From contig NZ_JBHUGH010000007.1 of the NCBI RefSeq assembly GCF_042681825.1, forward strand, positions 32,266 to 96,265: 64,000 nt of DNA, given 5' to 3'. Both the position numbers and the translations under genes were made by a program. This DNA is from Halodurantibacterium flavum. Lineage in GTDB: Bacteria; Pseudomonadota; Alphaproteobacteria; Rhodobacterales; Rhodobacteraceae. This document shows positions 44,219 through 52,331 of the stretch, one piece after another (the stretch's first letter is position 1; each line of letters starts with the position of its first letter). The notes under the pieces were generated by a model. That model saw only the letters and a program-made list of their open reading frames with translations, was not told the origin of the DNA and did not search any database.

Positions 44219-45427
44219 TGCAGCATTTCGCCGGGACATCAGCGCCATGACCATCGGCCCACAGGAGAACTCGCCCGCCGCTGCCTTGGATGTCAGCGCA
44301 CGGAGGTAGCCACCGGGCGACCGGATGTCCGCAAAGCGTTCCAGCATAGCGACGACAACGATCGATGCCTGCTCGGGGCCCATGAACCGTTGCGCTTCTT
44401 CCCAAGCGGACGCGCTGATCCCCATGGCAGGCCGTACTTGGCAAGCCGCGTCGAAAAGCTGATGCCAATGGCGGATGTCGCCCTGGTAAAAGGTCTTGAG
44501 CGACGGGCAGCCAGCGATCACCAGATGGAGCGGGATCTTTGGCACGCGTCTTGTGTCGGCTTCTTCCACGTCAGCATCAGGTGCATCCGTTTCAACATCT
44601 GGCGCGTCGGCCGCCGCCCCGCCTTTTTCTAAGGCAGGTTCAAGATCTATAGATTCTTCATTTGAATTATGATGGTGGCGCTCAAAACTGGCATCATTGG
44701 TGTTCATTTCTTCTGTTTCAGGGCCATCAATGACGTTGCGTGCGCGATCGAGAAGGGCTTCAAGGTCGGTCCGATATGCGGAGAGCTCCTCAAGCGTGAG
44801 CTTGCGGCGCAGGGCGCGCGCTGTGAAGACAGCCTTGTCGCGAAACTGATCCCACAGGCCAAGGCCGGGCTGGATCTCCTCTCCAAACTCCGCGAGGGCA
44901 GCGAGATCGCGCCGCATCAGGCTCACGACCTCCCGCAGTCGCCGCACACGGTCCTCGGCCTCACGCACGGCCTCTGCGGCCCGTGCCACCTCTTCGGACC
45001 GGCAATAGAGTGGCGAGAGATCGAAGCCGAAAGCCACGCGCTCTTCGCCATGCTTGCGGACATACCTCTTCCCGTTGGGGCTATCGCGGCGCATGAGCAA
45101 GCCAGCGTCCACCAGGCGGGCAATGTGCCTGCGCATAGTAGAGCAGGGCATGCCGTTCAGCCGCTCGCAGATCGCCTTGTTGGACGGGAAGACGACCATC
45201 TCGGCATTCCCGCCAAGCGCATCGTCCGGGAAGAAGCTGAGAAGACCCTGCATGACCGTCAAATCACGTTCTGTGACCCCAAAGGCCGCTTGCGCCTTGG
45301 ACAGTTCGCGCAGGAGTTCCCACTTGTTGATGGGCTTACCCGGAACAGATACCTCAGGCCGCTCGACCACGCGCAGATGGGCGTGCGAGATCGGCCGCAT
45401 AAACGGCGAAATCGGTGTGTACTCCAT
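44216..45427 (-). CDS. repC: RepC replication initiator
   Basis: A 403-residue initiator of repABC plasmids. The N-terminal winged helix includes VTERDLTVMQGLLSFFPDDA, FPSNKAICERLNGMPCSTMR and RHIARLVDAGLLMRRDSPNG, typical of RepC. The C-terminal part has YLRALTSKAAAGEFS, also characteristic. RepC binds the origin, usually within its own coding sequence. The ATG at 45427 is used; a GTG at 45439 would add four residues. Expression is expected to be limited by the counter-transcribed RNA just upstream. Confidence 0.93.
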   Translation of the reverse strand: MEYTPISPFMRPISHAHLRVVERPEVSVPGKPINKWELLRELSKAQAAFGVTERDLTVMQGLLSFFPDDALGGNAEMVVFPSNKAICERLNGMPCSTMRRHIARLVDAGLLMRRDSPNGKRYVRKHGEERVAFGFDLSPLYCRSEEVARAAEAVREAEDRVRRLREVVSLMRRDLAALAEFGEEIQPGLGLWDQFRDKAVFTARALRRKLTLEELSAYRTDLEALLDRARNVIDGPETEEMNTNDASFERHHHNSNEESIDLEPALEKGGAAADAPDVETDAPDADVEEADTRRVPKIPLHLVIAGCPSLKTFYQGDIRHWHQLFDAACQVRPAMGISASAWEEAQRFMGPEQASIVVVAMLERFADIRSPGGYLRALTSKAAAGEFSCGPMVMALMSRRNAA

Positions 45428-45477
45428 GATGTCATTCACGAAGGCAAAATTTCCCTGGCCCGCGAATCGCTTTGCGC

Positions 45478-45506
45478 TTGCGGGAAAGGGGCCAGATCGC
45501 TACATT
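45478..45506 (+). promoter_or_regulatory. Promoter of the counter-transcribed RNA
   Basis: TTGCGG (45478-45483), a 17-bp spacer and TACATT (45501-45506) on the strand opposite to repABC. This is the place where repABC plasmids carry the ctRNA promoter, between repB and repC. Confidence 0.6.
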
Positions 45507-45512
45507 CAGAGG

Positions 45513-45600
45513 TGCGAAAACTGAGTTTTGTAGCGGGCTGGTCCCGTGCGAAACCTAAGAAAGGTCTCGTGAAGCTTGCTTCTCGGGGCCTTTTTCTTTT
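45513..45600 (+). ncRNA. Putative repABC counter-transcribed RNA
   Basis: An antisense RNA of about 88 nt is predicted from the promoter above to a strong terminator. Known repABC plasmids encode a small antisense RNA in the repB-repC gap that blocks repC translation and sets copy number and incompatibility. The region has small stems such as AAAACtgaGTTTT and CGGGctggtCCCG. The exact start is an estimate from the -10 position. Confidence 0.6.
45561..45600 (+). terminator. Rho-independent terminator of the ctRNA
   Basis: AAGGTCTCG (45561-45569) pairs with CGGGGCCTT (45584-45592) with two G-U pairs. The inner GAAGC-TT-GCTTC completes a long stem, followed by a T-rich run (to 45600). Directed rightwards, against the rep genes. 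Confidence 0.8.
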
Positions 45601-45639
45601 CTGCCTGTCTCGTGCCTCCTTTTTGGTTGTTGCTCTTCC

Positions 45640-46572
45640 TCAGTCTTCCTTGCGCTTCCAGCGCTCGTGAAGCTCGGCGATCAGCTGCGGGGCCTTGCCC
45701 TCAAGCCAGCTGACAAAATCTCTGTCCTCGGCCTTCAGCTCGAGCTTGAACTGTCGGCCGCGGCGCCCTGTCGCGATGGTTGCAGCCCCGACACCCGGAA
45801 TGGCCACACTAGGTGCCCCTCGGGGGCTTGATGGGCAGGTCGGCCGCTCTGCCTGCACCACTGCGGCGAGGACGGCCAGGAACGCGGCGTCCGACTTTTC
45901 GTCAGGTCCACCGGAGTGAGAGGACCTGGTCTCTGCCGCTACTGCAGCGAGGTTCTCGCGGTCCACAGATGCATCGCCCAGTGACTTCTTGAGTTCCTCC
46001 CAACGAGGCCGGCCGATACCTGGCGCAGCACCTATCGCTAGGACGAGGCTCTCGCCAACCGCGCGGACGACGCTTAACAGCTGCGACACACCAGCTTCGG
46101 TAAGACCTAGAACCTCTGCCACGCCCTTGTTGGTGCGTTCCGCCTCTCCCAGGTGATCGCCATTGAGCAAGGCTGCCGCCACCAAGGCACGTTCGATGAA
46201 GCTCAGGTCGCGGCGTTCTTGGTTCTCGAGCAGCTGATCCCGAAGCGCCTGATCCCCGTCCATTTCGGTGACGATCGCACGGACCTTGATCCCGAGATCC
46301 CGGCAGGCTTCAAGCCGACGCCGCCCGTAGATCAGGCTGTAGCGATCCCCTTCGAGAGGTCGCACGAGGATCGGCACCCGTTGGCCACTTCTGGAGATCG
46401 ATGCCTTCAGCCCCGCAATCTCGATTTGAAGACGGTCATCCAGCCTGCCCACGGTCTCGACATGGTCAGGCTCGATCTCGAACACGCCGCCCCGCAGCCT
46501 GCGCCCCTCAAGAGCGTCGGGGGCATTGCGCAAGGTCTGCAAGGGCAGTCCCAGTTTAGGCTTTCTTGCCAT
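45640..46572 (-). CDS. repB: RepB partition protein (ParB family)
   Basis: A 310-residue ParB-family protein starting MARKPKLGLPLQTLRNAPDA. It has GQRVPILVRPLEGDRYSLIY followed by GRRRLEACRDLGIKVRAIV, ENQERRDLSFIERALVAAAL and a helix-turn-helix near VAEVLGLTEAGVSQLLSVV. It binds parS and activates RepA for segregation. ATG 46572 overlaps the repA stop by 17 bp, as usual in repABC operons. Confidence 0.94.
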   Translation of the reverse strand: MARKPKLGLPLQTLRNAPDALEGRRLRGGVFEIEPDHVETVGRLDDRLQIEIAGLKASISRSGQRVPILVRPLEGDRYSLIYGRRRLEACRDLGIKVRAIVTEMDGDQALRDQLLENQERRDLSFIERALVAAALLNGDHLGEAERTNKGVAEVLGLTEAGVSQLLSVVRAVGESLVLAIGAAPGIGRPRWEELKKSLGDASVDRENLAAVAAETRSSHSGGPDEKSDAAFLAVLAAVVQAERPTCPSSPRGAPSVAIPGVGAATIATGRRGRQFKLELKAEDRDFVSWLEGKAPQLIAELHERWKRKED

Positions 46573-47749
46573 TGCGTCCCCACGTGCTTTGGATGATCGC
46601 AGCGATCTCGTCGTTGACGGCATTCATGGACTCGATGGCGCGGTCGAAGGTCTGGCGCGTGAAGTCCTTCTTGTCCGCCTCATACAAGGTCTGCTTGGTC
46701 AGCCCGGCATCCGATATCGCCGTCGACTCGACCATGTGGTTGGTCAGCACCGAACGCCCGAAGAGCCCGCGGATGAAGGCGATCACCTCGGTTTGCGGGG
46801 CGTCGCCCACCTTGTAGCGGGTCGGCAGGAACCGGAGCCAATCGAACCGCAGGTTGGCGCCTGCATCGCGGATCACGCCCAGCAGGTCGGCCGTCATCCG
46901 CAGGAACTGCGACATGGACATGAGGTCAAGCATCTGCGGGTGGACCGTCACCAGGACGCCCGAGGACGCGGAAAGGGCAGACATGGTCAGGAAGCCCAGT
47001 TGCGGAGGGCAGTCGATCACGACGACATCGTAGTCACTTTCGACGCTGTCGAGGGCGTCTCGGACTCTCGCGAAGAAAGCGCGGGCGCCGCCGCGCTGGA
47101 TCGCGGCCGGGGTCTCGTGCTCGAACTCCATGAGCTCGAGATTGCCCGGAATGAGATCCAGGCCACGGATGTAGGTCTTCCTGATGACCTCGGAAACCGG
47201 AACAGGGTCGTCATACCGGACTGCGTCGTACAGCGTCCCGCCCTCCATGAGGTCCAGTTCAGGCTGGATCCCGTGCAAGGCGGACAACGACGCCTGCGGA
47301 TCCAGATCAATGGCCAGCACACGATAACCCTTGAACGCGAGTCTCTGCGCAAGGTGCGCTGATGTGGTGGTCTTGCCGCTTCCACCCTTGAAATTCACAA
47401 CGGAAATGACTTGCAGCTCGTCGCCCTTACGACGGCCCGGCACGTACGTTCCCGGCTTCTTGGCGTTGGCCTCAAGGCTTTGTCTGATCTCCCAGACATC
47501 GTCGAGGGTGTAGCGGCGATGGCTACCGGCCGTCGTCTCAACGTCAGTGATCTTGCCTTCCCGATGAAGTTTGCGAAGGTAGGTATGATCGACACCGAGC
47601 AACTCGGCCGCCTCACCGCTCGTCAAGCTGCGCATCACCTTCTTCGCATCGGGTGGGAAGTGCGCTGCACGTTGTGCATGCAGGTTCGAAGCCAGGAGTT
47701 CGGCGTAGTGGCCAATGGCGACGTCCAGGTCTTTGTCTATCTCGGTCAT
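46556..47749 (-). CDS. repA: RepA partition ATPase (ParA family)
   Basis: A 397-residue ParA. The N-terminal winged helix is SGEAAELLGVDHTYLRKLHR, the deviant Walker A is VVNFKGGSGKTTTSAHLAQR (about 117-130), and Walker B is VVVIDCPPQLGFLTMSALS. In repABC plasmids it segregates the plasmid with RepB and represses the operon. Start ATG 47749. Confidence 0.95.
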   Translation of the reverse strand: MTEIDKDLDVAIGHYAELLASNLHAQRAAHFPPDAKKVMRSLTSGEAAELLGVDHTYLRKLHREGKITDVETTAGSHRRYTLDDVWEIRQSLEANAKKPGTYVPGRRKGDELQVISVVNFKGGSGKTTTSAHLAQRLAFKGYRVLAIDLDPQASLSALHGIQPELDLMEGGTLYDAVRYDDPVPVSEVIRKTYIRGLDLIPGNLELMEFEHETPAAIQRGGARAFFARVRDALDSVESDYDVVVIDCPPQLGFLTMSALSASSGVLVTVHPQMLDLMSMSQFLRMTADLLGVIRDAGANLRFDWLRFLPTRYKVGDAPQTEVIAFIRGLFGRSVLTNHMVESTAISDAGLTKQTLYEADKKDFTRQTFDRAIESMNAVNDEIAAIIQSTWGRNGKKA

Positions 47750-47804
47750 GCCCCGCTCGATCCGTGGGCGCGATTTTTATGTGACCGCGCGTTATTTTTC
47801 GAGA

Positions 47805-47833
47805 CTATTGCCTGACCGATCAGATTCGTGCAA
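47805..47833 (-). promoter_or_regulatory. Putative repABC promoter
   Basis: On the minus strand, TTGCAC (47833-47828), a 17-bp spacer and CAATAG (47810-47805), about 55 bp upstream of the repA start. Downstream, two AAAAAT-CGCG-like blocks at 47770-47800 might be where RepA binds. Only the spacing is well supported. Confidence 0.4.
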
Positions 47834-47890
47834 GCACTTTCTAAATCTGGTGTCAGCCACTGCGTGACGCACAAGAGTAGCCCAAGCAGC

Positions 47891-47934
47891 GGACAGGCTT
47901 GCCCATGCAACCAACATGATATACATTCCTGTCC
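47891..47934 (+). promoter_or_regulatory. Promoter and operator of the AbrB/PIN module
   Basis: TTGCCC (47899-47904), a 17-bp spacer and TACATT (47922-47927). It is bracketed by the inverted repeat GGACAGG (47891-47897) and CCTGTCC (47928-47934). Antitoxin binding to the repeat would cover the whole promoter. The start codon lies 24 bp further on. Confidence 0.65.
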
Positions 47935-47957
47935 GTGTATCAACTCAGGAGGCTACG

Positions 47958-48185
47958 ATGCAGGTCGCGAAATGGGGCAACTCGCTTGCCGTCCGCCTGC
48001 CCGCCGAGCTTGTTCGGGAACTTGGCCTCAAAGAAGGCGATCAGATCGATCTGGTCAAGGACGACGGCCAAGTCAGAGTCCGTCGTCTGGCGCGCGCGGA
48101 TGAGGTGCTGACGGGTCTGCGCCGCTTCCGGGGCAAGCTGCCCGCTGCGGAACGCCTGAGCCGCGATGACGCGCATGAGCGCTGA
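47958..48185 (+). CDS. vapB: AbrB-type (VapB/MazE-like) antitoxin
   Basis: A 75-residue swapped-hairpin AbrB protein: MQVAKWGNSLAVRLPAELVR, then LGLKEGDQIDLVKDDGQVRV. ATG 47958 is behind AGGAGG; the longer frame from 47916 lacks a signal. The toxin-binding C-terminal tail ends RLSRDDAHER. It overlaps the toxin gene by 11 bp (counting the toxin start at 48175). Confidence 0.92.
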   Translation: MQVAKWGNSLAVRLPAELVRELGLKEGDQIDLVKDDGQVRVRRLARADEVLTGLRRFRGKLPAAERLSRDDAHER

Positions 48186-48570
48186 GTTCGCGGACACGAA
48201 TGTCGTTCTTTACCTGCTCGACGATGGCCCGAAGGCCGATCGCGCCGAGGTTACTCTGGGGCAGGGGCCCCGGATCAGCGTTCAGGTCCTGAACGAGACG
48301 CTGGTGAACTGTCGCCGCAAGGCTGGCCTGAGCTGGGAGGAAACAGGGACGTTTCTTGAGGGCATTCGCGCCTTGTGCCCCGTCGAAGACCTGACCCTTC
48401 AGACCCACGACGTCGGCCGCGCCTTGGCGGAACGCTACGGCTTCTCGATCTACGACGCCATGATCGTAGCCAGCGCTTTGGTTGCGGGCTGCACCACGCT
48501 GTGGAGCGAGGACATGCAAGATGGCCTGCTGGTCGAAGGCCAGCTTCGCATCGTCAACCCCTTTACATGA
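48175..48570 (+). CDS. vapC: VapC-type PIN-domain toxin
   Basis: A 131-residue PIN RNase. Acidic residues are seen in SAEFADTNVVLYLLD (the aspartate of ADTN), VQVLNETLVNCRR and YGFSIYDAMIVASALVAGC. Start either ATG 48166 or 48175; the second gives the usual PIN start. A plasmid-stability module next to the rep genes. Confidence 0.9.
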   Translation: MSAEFADTNVVLYLLDDGPKADRAEVTLGQGPRISVQVLNETLVNCRRKAGLSWEETGTFLEGIRALCPVEDLTLQTHDVGRALAERYGFSIYDAMIVASALVAGCTTLWSEDMQDGLLVEGQLRIVNPFT

Positions 48571-48648
48571 CCGGACAGCTACTGAGCGTGGTCCCGACCA
48601 CAACCTTGTAATCCTTCCATGTCGTGGAGGATTTGCAAGGTAGCGCGA

Positions 48649-49533
48649 CTACTCAAGCAGCCCCAGTCTCTCAGCCCGCTCCAGCAGCATCTTCACCGAG
48701 GAGGGCTGCCAGCTTGTCCGCCCGCGGGGCGTGCGCTCCCGCATCGCTTCCAGTCTGGTGCAGATCGCCTGAAGCGTGATCTCGGGGTCCGCGCCCTTGA
48801 TGGCAGCGACAATGGCGGGCAGGCGGTCGTCGGTTTCGCGGCGGCCGGCGCGGGCCAGTACCGTGGGCGGCAGGAAGCCGTCCCGGACATAGGCGTTAAC
48901 CGCGCGCAAAAGCCGGCTTTGCGTCCATTGACGCTCGTGGGGCAGGGGGCCGTTGACGATCCGCACCACATCTTCCCAAGCCAAGTCGGGCCGGAGGCGG
49001 CGGACATGGGGCACCCAGTCCTGAGCCGTCTCGTTCAGCCGCTCCATATAGCCGTCCTGTCGCGCCAACCGTACCTTGCGCAACGCCGCCGGATCGCGGG
49101 CGCGCAGGCCCGGATTGCCGCCGACCCGGCCCTTGGTTCGCGCGCTGGCCAGACCGGCCTTGGTGCGTTCGCGGATCAGGGCGCGCTCGAACTCGGCCGC
49201 GGCGCCCAGGACCTGGAGTGTGAACTTGCCCTGCGGCGAGGACGTGTCGATCGGGTCCATAAGCGAGCGGAAAAAGGTGCCCCTGGCTTCCAGCCGTTCA
49301 ATCACCTCGAGGAGGTGCGACAGCGACCGCGCCAGACGGTCGATGCGCACGACAACCAGCGTGTCGCCCTTGCTAATCCGCTCGAGCACGCGGGCCAGCA
49401 CTGGCCGCGCGCGGTTCCCGCCCGAGGCTTGTTCTTCATGGATCTCCGCGCAGCCCGCGGATTTCAGGGCCTGCGACTGGGGCAGGGGGGTCTGATCCTC
49501 GGTCGAGACGCGCGCATAGCCGATCAGGGGCAT
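48649..49533 (-). CDS. Serine recombinase (resolvase/invertase family)
   Basis: A 294-residue protein starting MPLIGYARVSTEDQTPLPQS; the catalytic serine is Ser9. It includes DTLVVVRIDRLARSLSHLLE and LGAAAEFERALIRERTKAGL, typical of resolvases. A long C-terminal region (about 150 residues) exceeds the usual helix-turn-helix and resembles the Tn3-associated or plasmid resolvases that carry extensions. It probably resolves multimers or moved with the metal region. Confidence 0.9.
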   Translation of the reverse strand: MPLIGYARVSTEDQTPLPQSQALKSAGCAEIHEEQASGGNRARPVLARVLERISKGDTLVVVRIDRLARSLSHLLEVIERLEARGTFFRSLMDPIDTSSPQGKFTLQVLGAAAEFERALIRERTKAGLASARTKGRVGGNPGLRARDPAALRKVRLARQDGYMERLNETAQDWVPHVRRLRPDLAWEDVVRIVNGPLPHERQWTQSRLLRAVNAYVRDGFLPPTVLARAGRRETDDRLPAIVAAIKGADPEITLQAICTRLEAMRERTPRGRTSWQPSSVKMLLERAERLGLLE

Positions 49534-49735
49534 CAAAACAGGCCGTTTGCAGTTTCATATGCTGCCACTAAACGACCGTTTGTAAACGAATGCAAGAGCG
49601 TGCTCTGTGGCACTGCTCATCAGAAACCCCTTAGTTTGCATAGGCTGAGCGCGATCAGAGAGTTCTGGCAGACCGTGCCGCGCGCATGCAATATAAGGAG
49701 CGCGGGCGCATTCCGACAAAACCCTTGGGTAAAAA

Positions 49736-49755
49736 GCAAAATTCCAGTATTTTGC
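49736..49755. promoter_or_regulatory. Operator-like inverted repeat before the DUF1403 gene
   Basis: GCAAAAT (49736-49742) and ATTTTGC (49749-49755) with a 6-bp spacer end four bases before ATG 49760. No ribosome-binding site fits in between, so the repeat may control a leaderless or very short-leader transcript. Confidence 0.55.
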
Positions 49756-49759
49756 ACAT

Positions 49760-50830
49760 ATGAAGCCTCAAGTGCCTGCCTTTCATGATGAATCGGACGC
49801 TCTCTTCCTCGACGCTGAGGAGGTGGAACAGTCGTCCGAAGACGATCTTTGGTTCCTGCCCGGTCCGATGGAAGAGGAGCCGGATTACTTGCCACCAGGA
49901 CCACGGGCCGAACTGCGTGAAGGCGAGGTCCTCGACGATTGGCGGAAAGCAGAGGCAGGTCATGCCGCGCGTCTTGCCCGTGTGGCCGGTCGCGTCGGCG
50001 CGCTGGACGACCGCCTGAAGCGCAGCCCGGAAGGATGGCGGCACAGGCTTGCCCTGATCGAGGCTGCCGACCTCAGCTGGTTCGCGGGTGACCGCATTGG
50101 CCCGGATCGCATTGCTATTTGGATATCCATGCGCCTGTCAGGCGTTCAAGAGGACCCCGCAGCACTGGCGCGTGTCGGTTGGGCGGTACGTCGTCTGACA
50201 GGGGGACCAGGCCCAGAGGTGGACCTTTCTGCCTTCCTCGATCGTCGCGATCCCGAGAACATGGTCGATGACGCCGAGCCTTTCGCGGATCGCGCGGGCG
50301 GTTGGCTGAACCTGATGGCGCAAGCCGCCGAGCTGCACCCGATAACCCGTGCCTGCGCGGGTTATCACCTCTGGAGCCTTGCGGGCCTTGGGCAGCAGGG
50401 CGATCGAATGGAAGCGGCAGTCACGGCCGCGCGGATCGCGGCCAGCGAGGGCAAGGGAGCAGTCTTTGCACCTCTGGCCATGGGTGGGGCAGGGGGGCTG
50501 CGCGCTGGCGGCCCACCCGCTGATCGTTTGGCGCGTTGGCTTGAGGGGATGGAGACGGCATGTCTGACAGCAATGCGGCACCTAGACGATGTCGAAGCAT
50601 GGTCAGCGCGGGCGGAAGCCGAAATGACACCGCTTTCGGGCAAGACCCCGCGCGCCTTGCGCGCTGTGCTTACCGAATGGCCCCTTGTCTCTACCCCGAT
50701 GGGCGAGGTCCTGACCAACGCTAGCCGTGCCGCCGTTCAACGCAATATTGCCTGGATGGAAGCGCGAGGCCTGATCCGCGAGGTGACCGGCCAGGGGCGA
50801 TTCAAGATATGGGTAGCGGCACGATCTTGA
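49760..50830 (+). CDS. DUF1403 family protein
   Basis: A 356-residue protein with an acidic start (PAFHDESDALFLDAEEVEQS), a central alpha-helical DUF1403 domain (LALIEAADLSWFAGDRIGPD, then WAVRRLTGGPGPEVDLSAFL) and a C-terminal winged-helix-like end (VSTPMGEVLTNASRAAVQRN, then ARGLIREVTGQGRFKIWVAA). DUF1403 proteins are common on alphaproteobacterial plasmids near recombinases and are of unknown function. The final 190 bp are repeated after the mer operon. Confidence 0.85.
   Translation: MKPQVPAFHDESDALFLDAEEVEQSSEDDLWFLPGPMEEEPDYLPPGPRAELREGEVLDDWRKAEAGHAARLARVAGRVGALDDRLKRSPEGWRHRLALIEAADLSWFAGDRIGPDRIAIWISMRLSGVQEDPAALARVGWAVRRLTGGPGPEVDLSAFLDRRDPENMVDDAEPFADRAGGWLNLMAQAAELHPITRACAGYHLWSLAGLGQQGDRMEAAVTAARIAASEGKGAVFAPLAMGGAGGLRAGGPPADRLARWLEGMETACLTAMRHLDDVEAWSARAEAEMTPLSGKTPRALRAVLTEWPLVSTPMGEVLTNASRAAVQRNIAWMEARGLIREVTGQGRFKIWVAARS
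50621..50815 (+). repeat. Left copy of the mer-flanking direct repeat
   Basis: The 3' end of the DUF1403 gene. By eye it differs from 53819-54013 at about 14 of the first 170 bp, then diverges. It encodes the winged-helix end in both copies. Confidence 0.9.
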
Positions 50831-50887
50831 ATCTTCCAGTTCGATGCATGGGAGCTTCAAGAGTTCGGGAAGTTCGTGTCATAGTTT

Positions 50888-51304
50888 TCAGTTTCCAGAA
50901 ATCGCGTCGAGCACCGGACAGTTGGGGACTTCGGCGCCAGAACACCTGGATGCCGTTGCAGCGAGGACGGATTCGATCCGCCGGAGATCCGCGATCTTCG
51001 CCCGCACGTCCGCAAGGTGACGTTTTGTCCGCTCCTTGACCTCGGCGCAGGTCGGCGCGGCACCATCGTCGAGCCCCATCAGCCCGCGAATGTCCTCCAT
51101 CGAGAACCCGAGCTCGCGGGCGCGCAGGATGAAGCGAAGGCGCGTGGCGTGTGCGGCGGAATATATCCGGTAGCCTGCGGCGCTGCGCGGCGGGTCGGGC
51201 AGCAGGCCGGTTTTCTCGTAATAGCGGATCGTCTCGATGTTGCATCCGGTCGCCCGGGCCAGGTCGCCGCGTGTTAAGCTGCTCTCGCTTTCGTGATCGA
51301 TCAT
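50888..51304 (-). CDS. merR: Mercury regulator MerR
   Basis: A 138-residue MerR regulator. The helix-turn-helix is LTRGDLARATGCNIETIRYY, followed by EKTGLLPDPPRSAAGYRIYS and the dimer helix. Cysteines in APTCAEVKE, SRCSGAE and NCPVLDA sit where MerR has its three Hg(II) ligands. ATG 51304 is used; it lies 76 bp from the divergent merT. It should repress and, with Hg(II), activate merTPFA. Confidence 0.93.
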   Translation of the reverse strand: MIDHESESSLTRGDLARATGCNIETIRYYEKTGLLPDPPRSAAGYRIYSAAHATRLRFILRARELGFSMEDIRGLMGLDDGAAPTCAEVKERTKRHLADVRAKIADLRRIESVLAATASRCSGAEVPNCPVLDAISGN

Positions 51305-51317
51305 GGGGGTTTTCCTC

Positions 51318-51348
51318 TTGAGCCTGTAGCTACTACAGACCCTACACC
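51318..51348 (+). promoter_or_regulatory. merT promoter and MerR operator
   Basis: TTGAGC (51318-51323), a 19-bp spacer and TACACC (51343-51348). The spacer contains the dyad CTGTAG-CTA-CTACAG. A 19-bp spacer is the hallmark of MerR-activated promoters. Confidence 0.88.
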
Positions 51349-51379
51349 CATCGTCAACCACAGACGAAAGGTGCGCGAC

Positions 51380-51769
51380 ATGGCGCTGACAGACGACAGA
51401 ACTGACACCTCAGCAGCGGATCGCCCCGCCCGAAAGGGCTGGCTTGCGGCGGGCGGGGTGATGGGCGCCTTTCTCGCCTCGGCCTGCTGTGTCGGACCAT
51501 TGGTGCTGCTGACCCTCGGTATCTCGGGGGCCTGGATCAGCAACCTGACGGCGCTGGAGCCCTTCAAGCCGATCTTCGCCGTGATTTCGCTCGGCTTCAT
51601 CGGGGCGGGATTCCGGCAGGTCTATTTCCGCAAACCGACCGTCTGCGAGCCCGGTTCCTACTGCGCGCGCCCATCCTCGGCGCGCATCACCAAGTCCGCT
51701 CTCTGGACCTCCCTGATCCTCGTCCTCGCTGCACTCACCATCGACTGGTGGGCTCCGCTTCTCTACTGA
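51380..51769 (+). CDS. merT: Mercuric ion transporter MerT
   Basis: A 129-residue inner-membrane protein with three helices. The first carries the Hg-binding pair in GAFLASACCVGPLVLLTLG; the cytoplasmic loop pair is in CEPGSYCARP. It takes Hg(II) from MerP into the cell. ATG 51380 is chosen from the family start. Confidence 0.93.
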   Translation: MALTDDRTDTSAADRPARKGWLAAGGVMGAFLASACCVGPLVLLTLGISGAWISNLTALEPFKPIFAVISLGFIGAGFRQVYFRKPTVCEPGSYCARPSSARITKSALWTSLILVLAALTIDWWAPLLY

Positions 51770-51787
51770 TCTCGAAAGGACACCCTC

Positions 51788-52093
51788 ATGAAGACGATCC
51801 TTGCCCTTGTTCTGTTCGGCCTGACCGCCACAGCACCCATCACGGCCATCCCTGCCGTCGCGCAAACCGTCGCCGCCGAGCAGACCCTCACCTTCGCGGT
51901 GGACAATATGACCTGTGCGCTGTGTCCGGTCACCGTGAAGCGCGCGATGGAGGGCGTCGAAGGCGTGCACGCGGTCGAGATCGACTTCGAGGCGCGCACC
52001 GCTACTGTCGTCTTCGACACCGCCGCGACCAGCGCAGAGGCGATCGCCACCGCGTCGGCCAATGCAGGCTACCCGGCGCGCGTCTCGGGTTGA
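51788..52093 (+). CDS. merP: Periplasmic mercury-binding protein MerP
   Basis: A 101-residue protein with a signal peptide (MKTILALVLFGLTATAPITA, cleaved near AVAQT) and an HMA domain with the metal-binding motif NMTCALCPVTVKRAMEGVEG. It scavenges Hg(II) in the periplasm. Starts 18 bp after merT. Confidence 0.94.
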   Translation: MKTILALVLFGLTATAPITAIPAVAQTVAAEQTLTFAVDNMTCALCPVTVKRAMEGVEGVHAVEIDFEARTATVVFDTAATSAEAIATASANAGYPARVSG

Positions 52094-52097
52094 CGGG

Positions 52098-52331
52098 ATG
52101 ACCGAGCGGACAGACCGCAAGCTGATTGCAACAGGTGTCGTCGGCACCGTCATCGCAGCGCTCTGCTGCTTCACGCCGATCCTGGTCGTTCTTCTCGGCG
52201 CCGTGGGCCTGTCGGCCTGGCTGGGTTGGCTCGACTATGTGCTGCTGCCCGCGCTGGCGTTTTTAATCGGCCTAACCATCTATGCCGTCTGGCGGCGGCA
52301 GCGGCGCAGGGCATCTCAAGAAAATGGATGA
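52098..52331 (+). CDS. merF: Mercury transporter MerF
   Basis: A 77-residue, two-helix inner-membrane protein with GTVIAALCCFTPILVVLLGA as its Cys-pair helix, then LDYVLLPALAFLIGLTIYAV. It begins 4 bp after merP and overlaps the merA start by 8 bp (if merA starts at 52324). Confidence 0.9.
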   Translation: MTERTDRKLIATGVVGTVIAALCCFTPILVVLLGAVGLSAWLGWLDYVLLPALAFLIGLTIYAVWRRQRRRASQENG

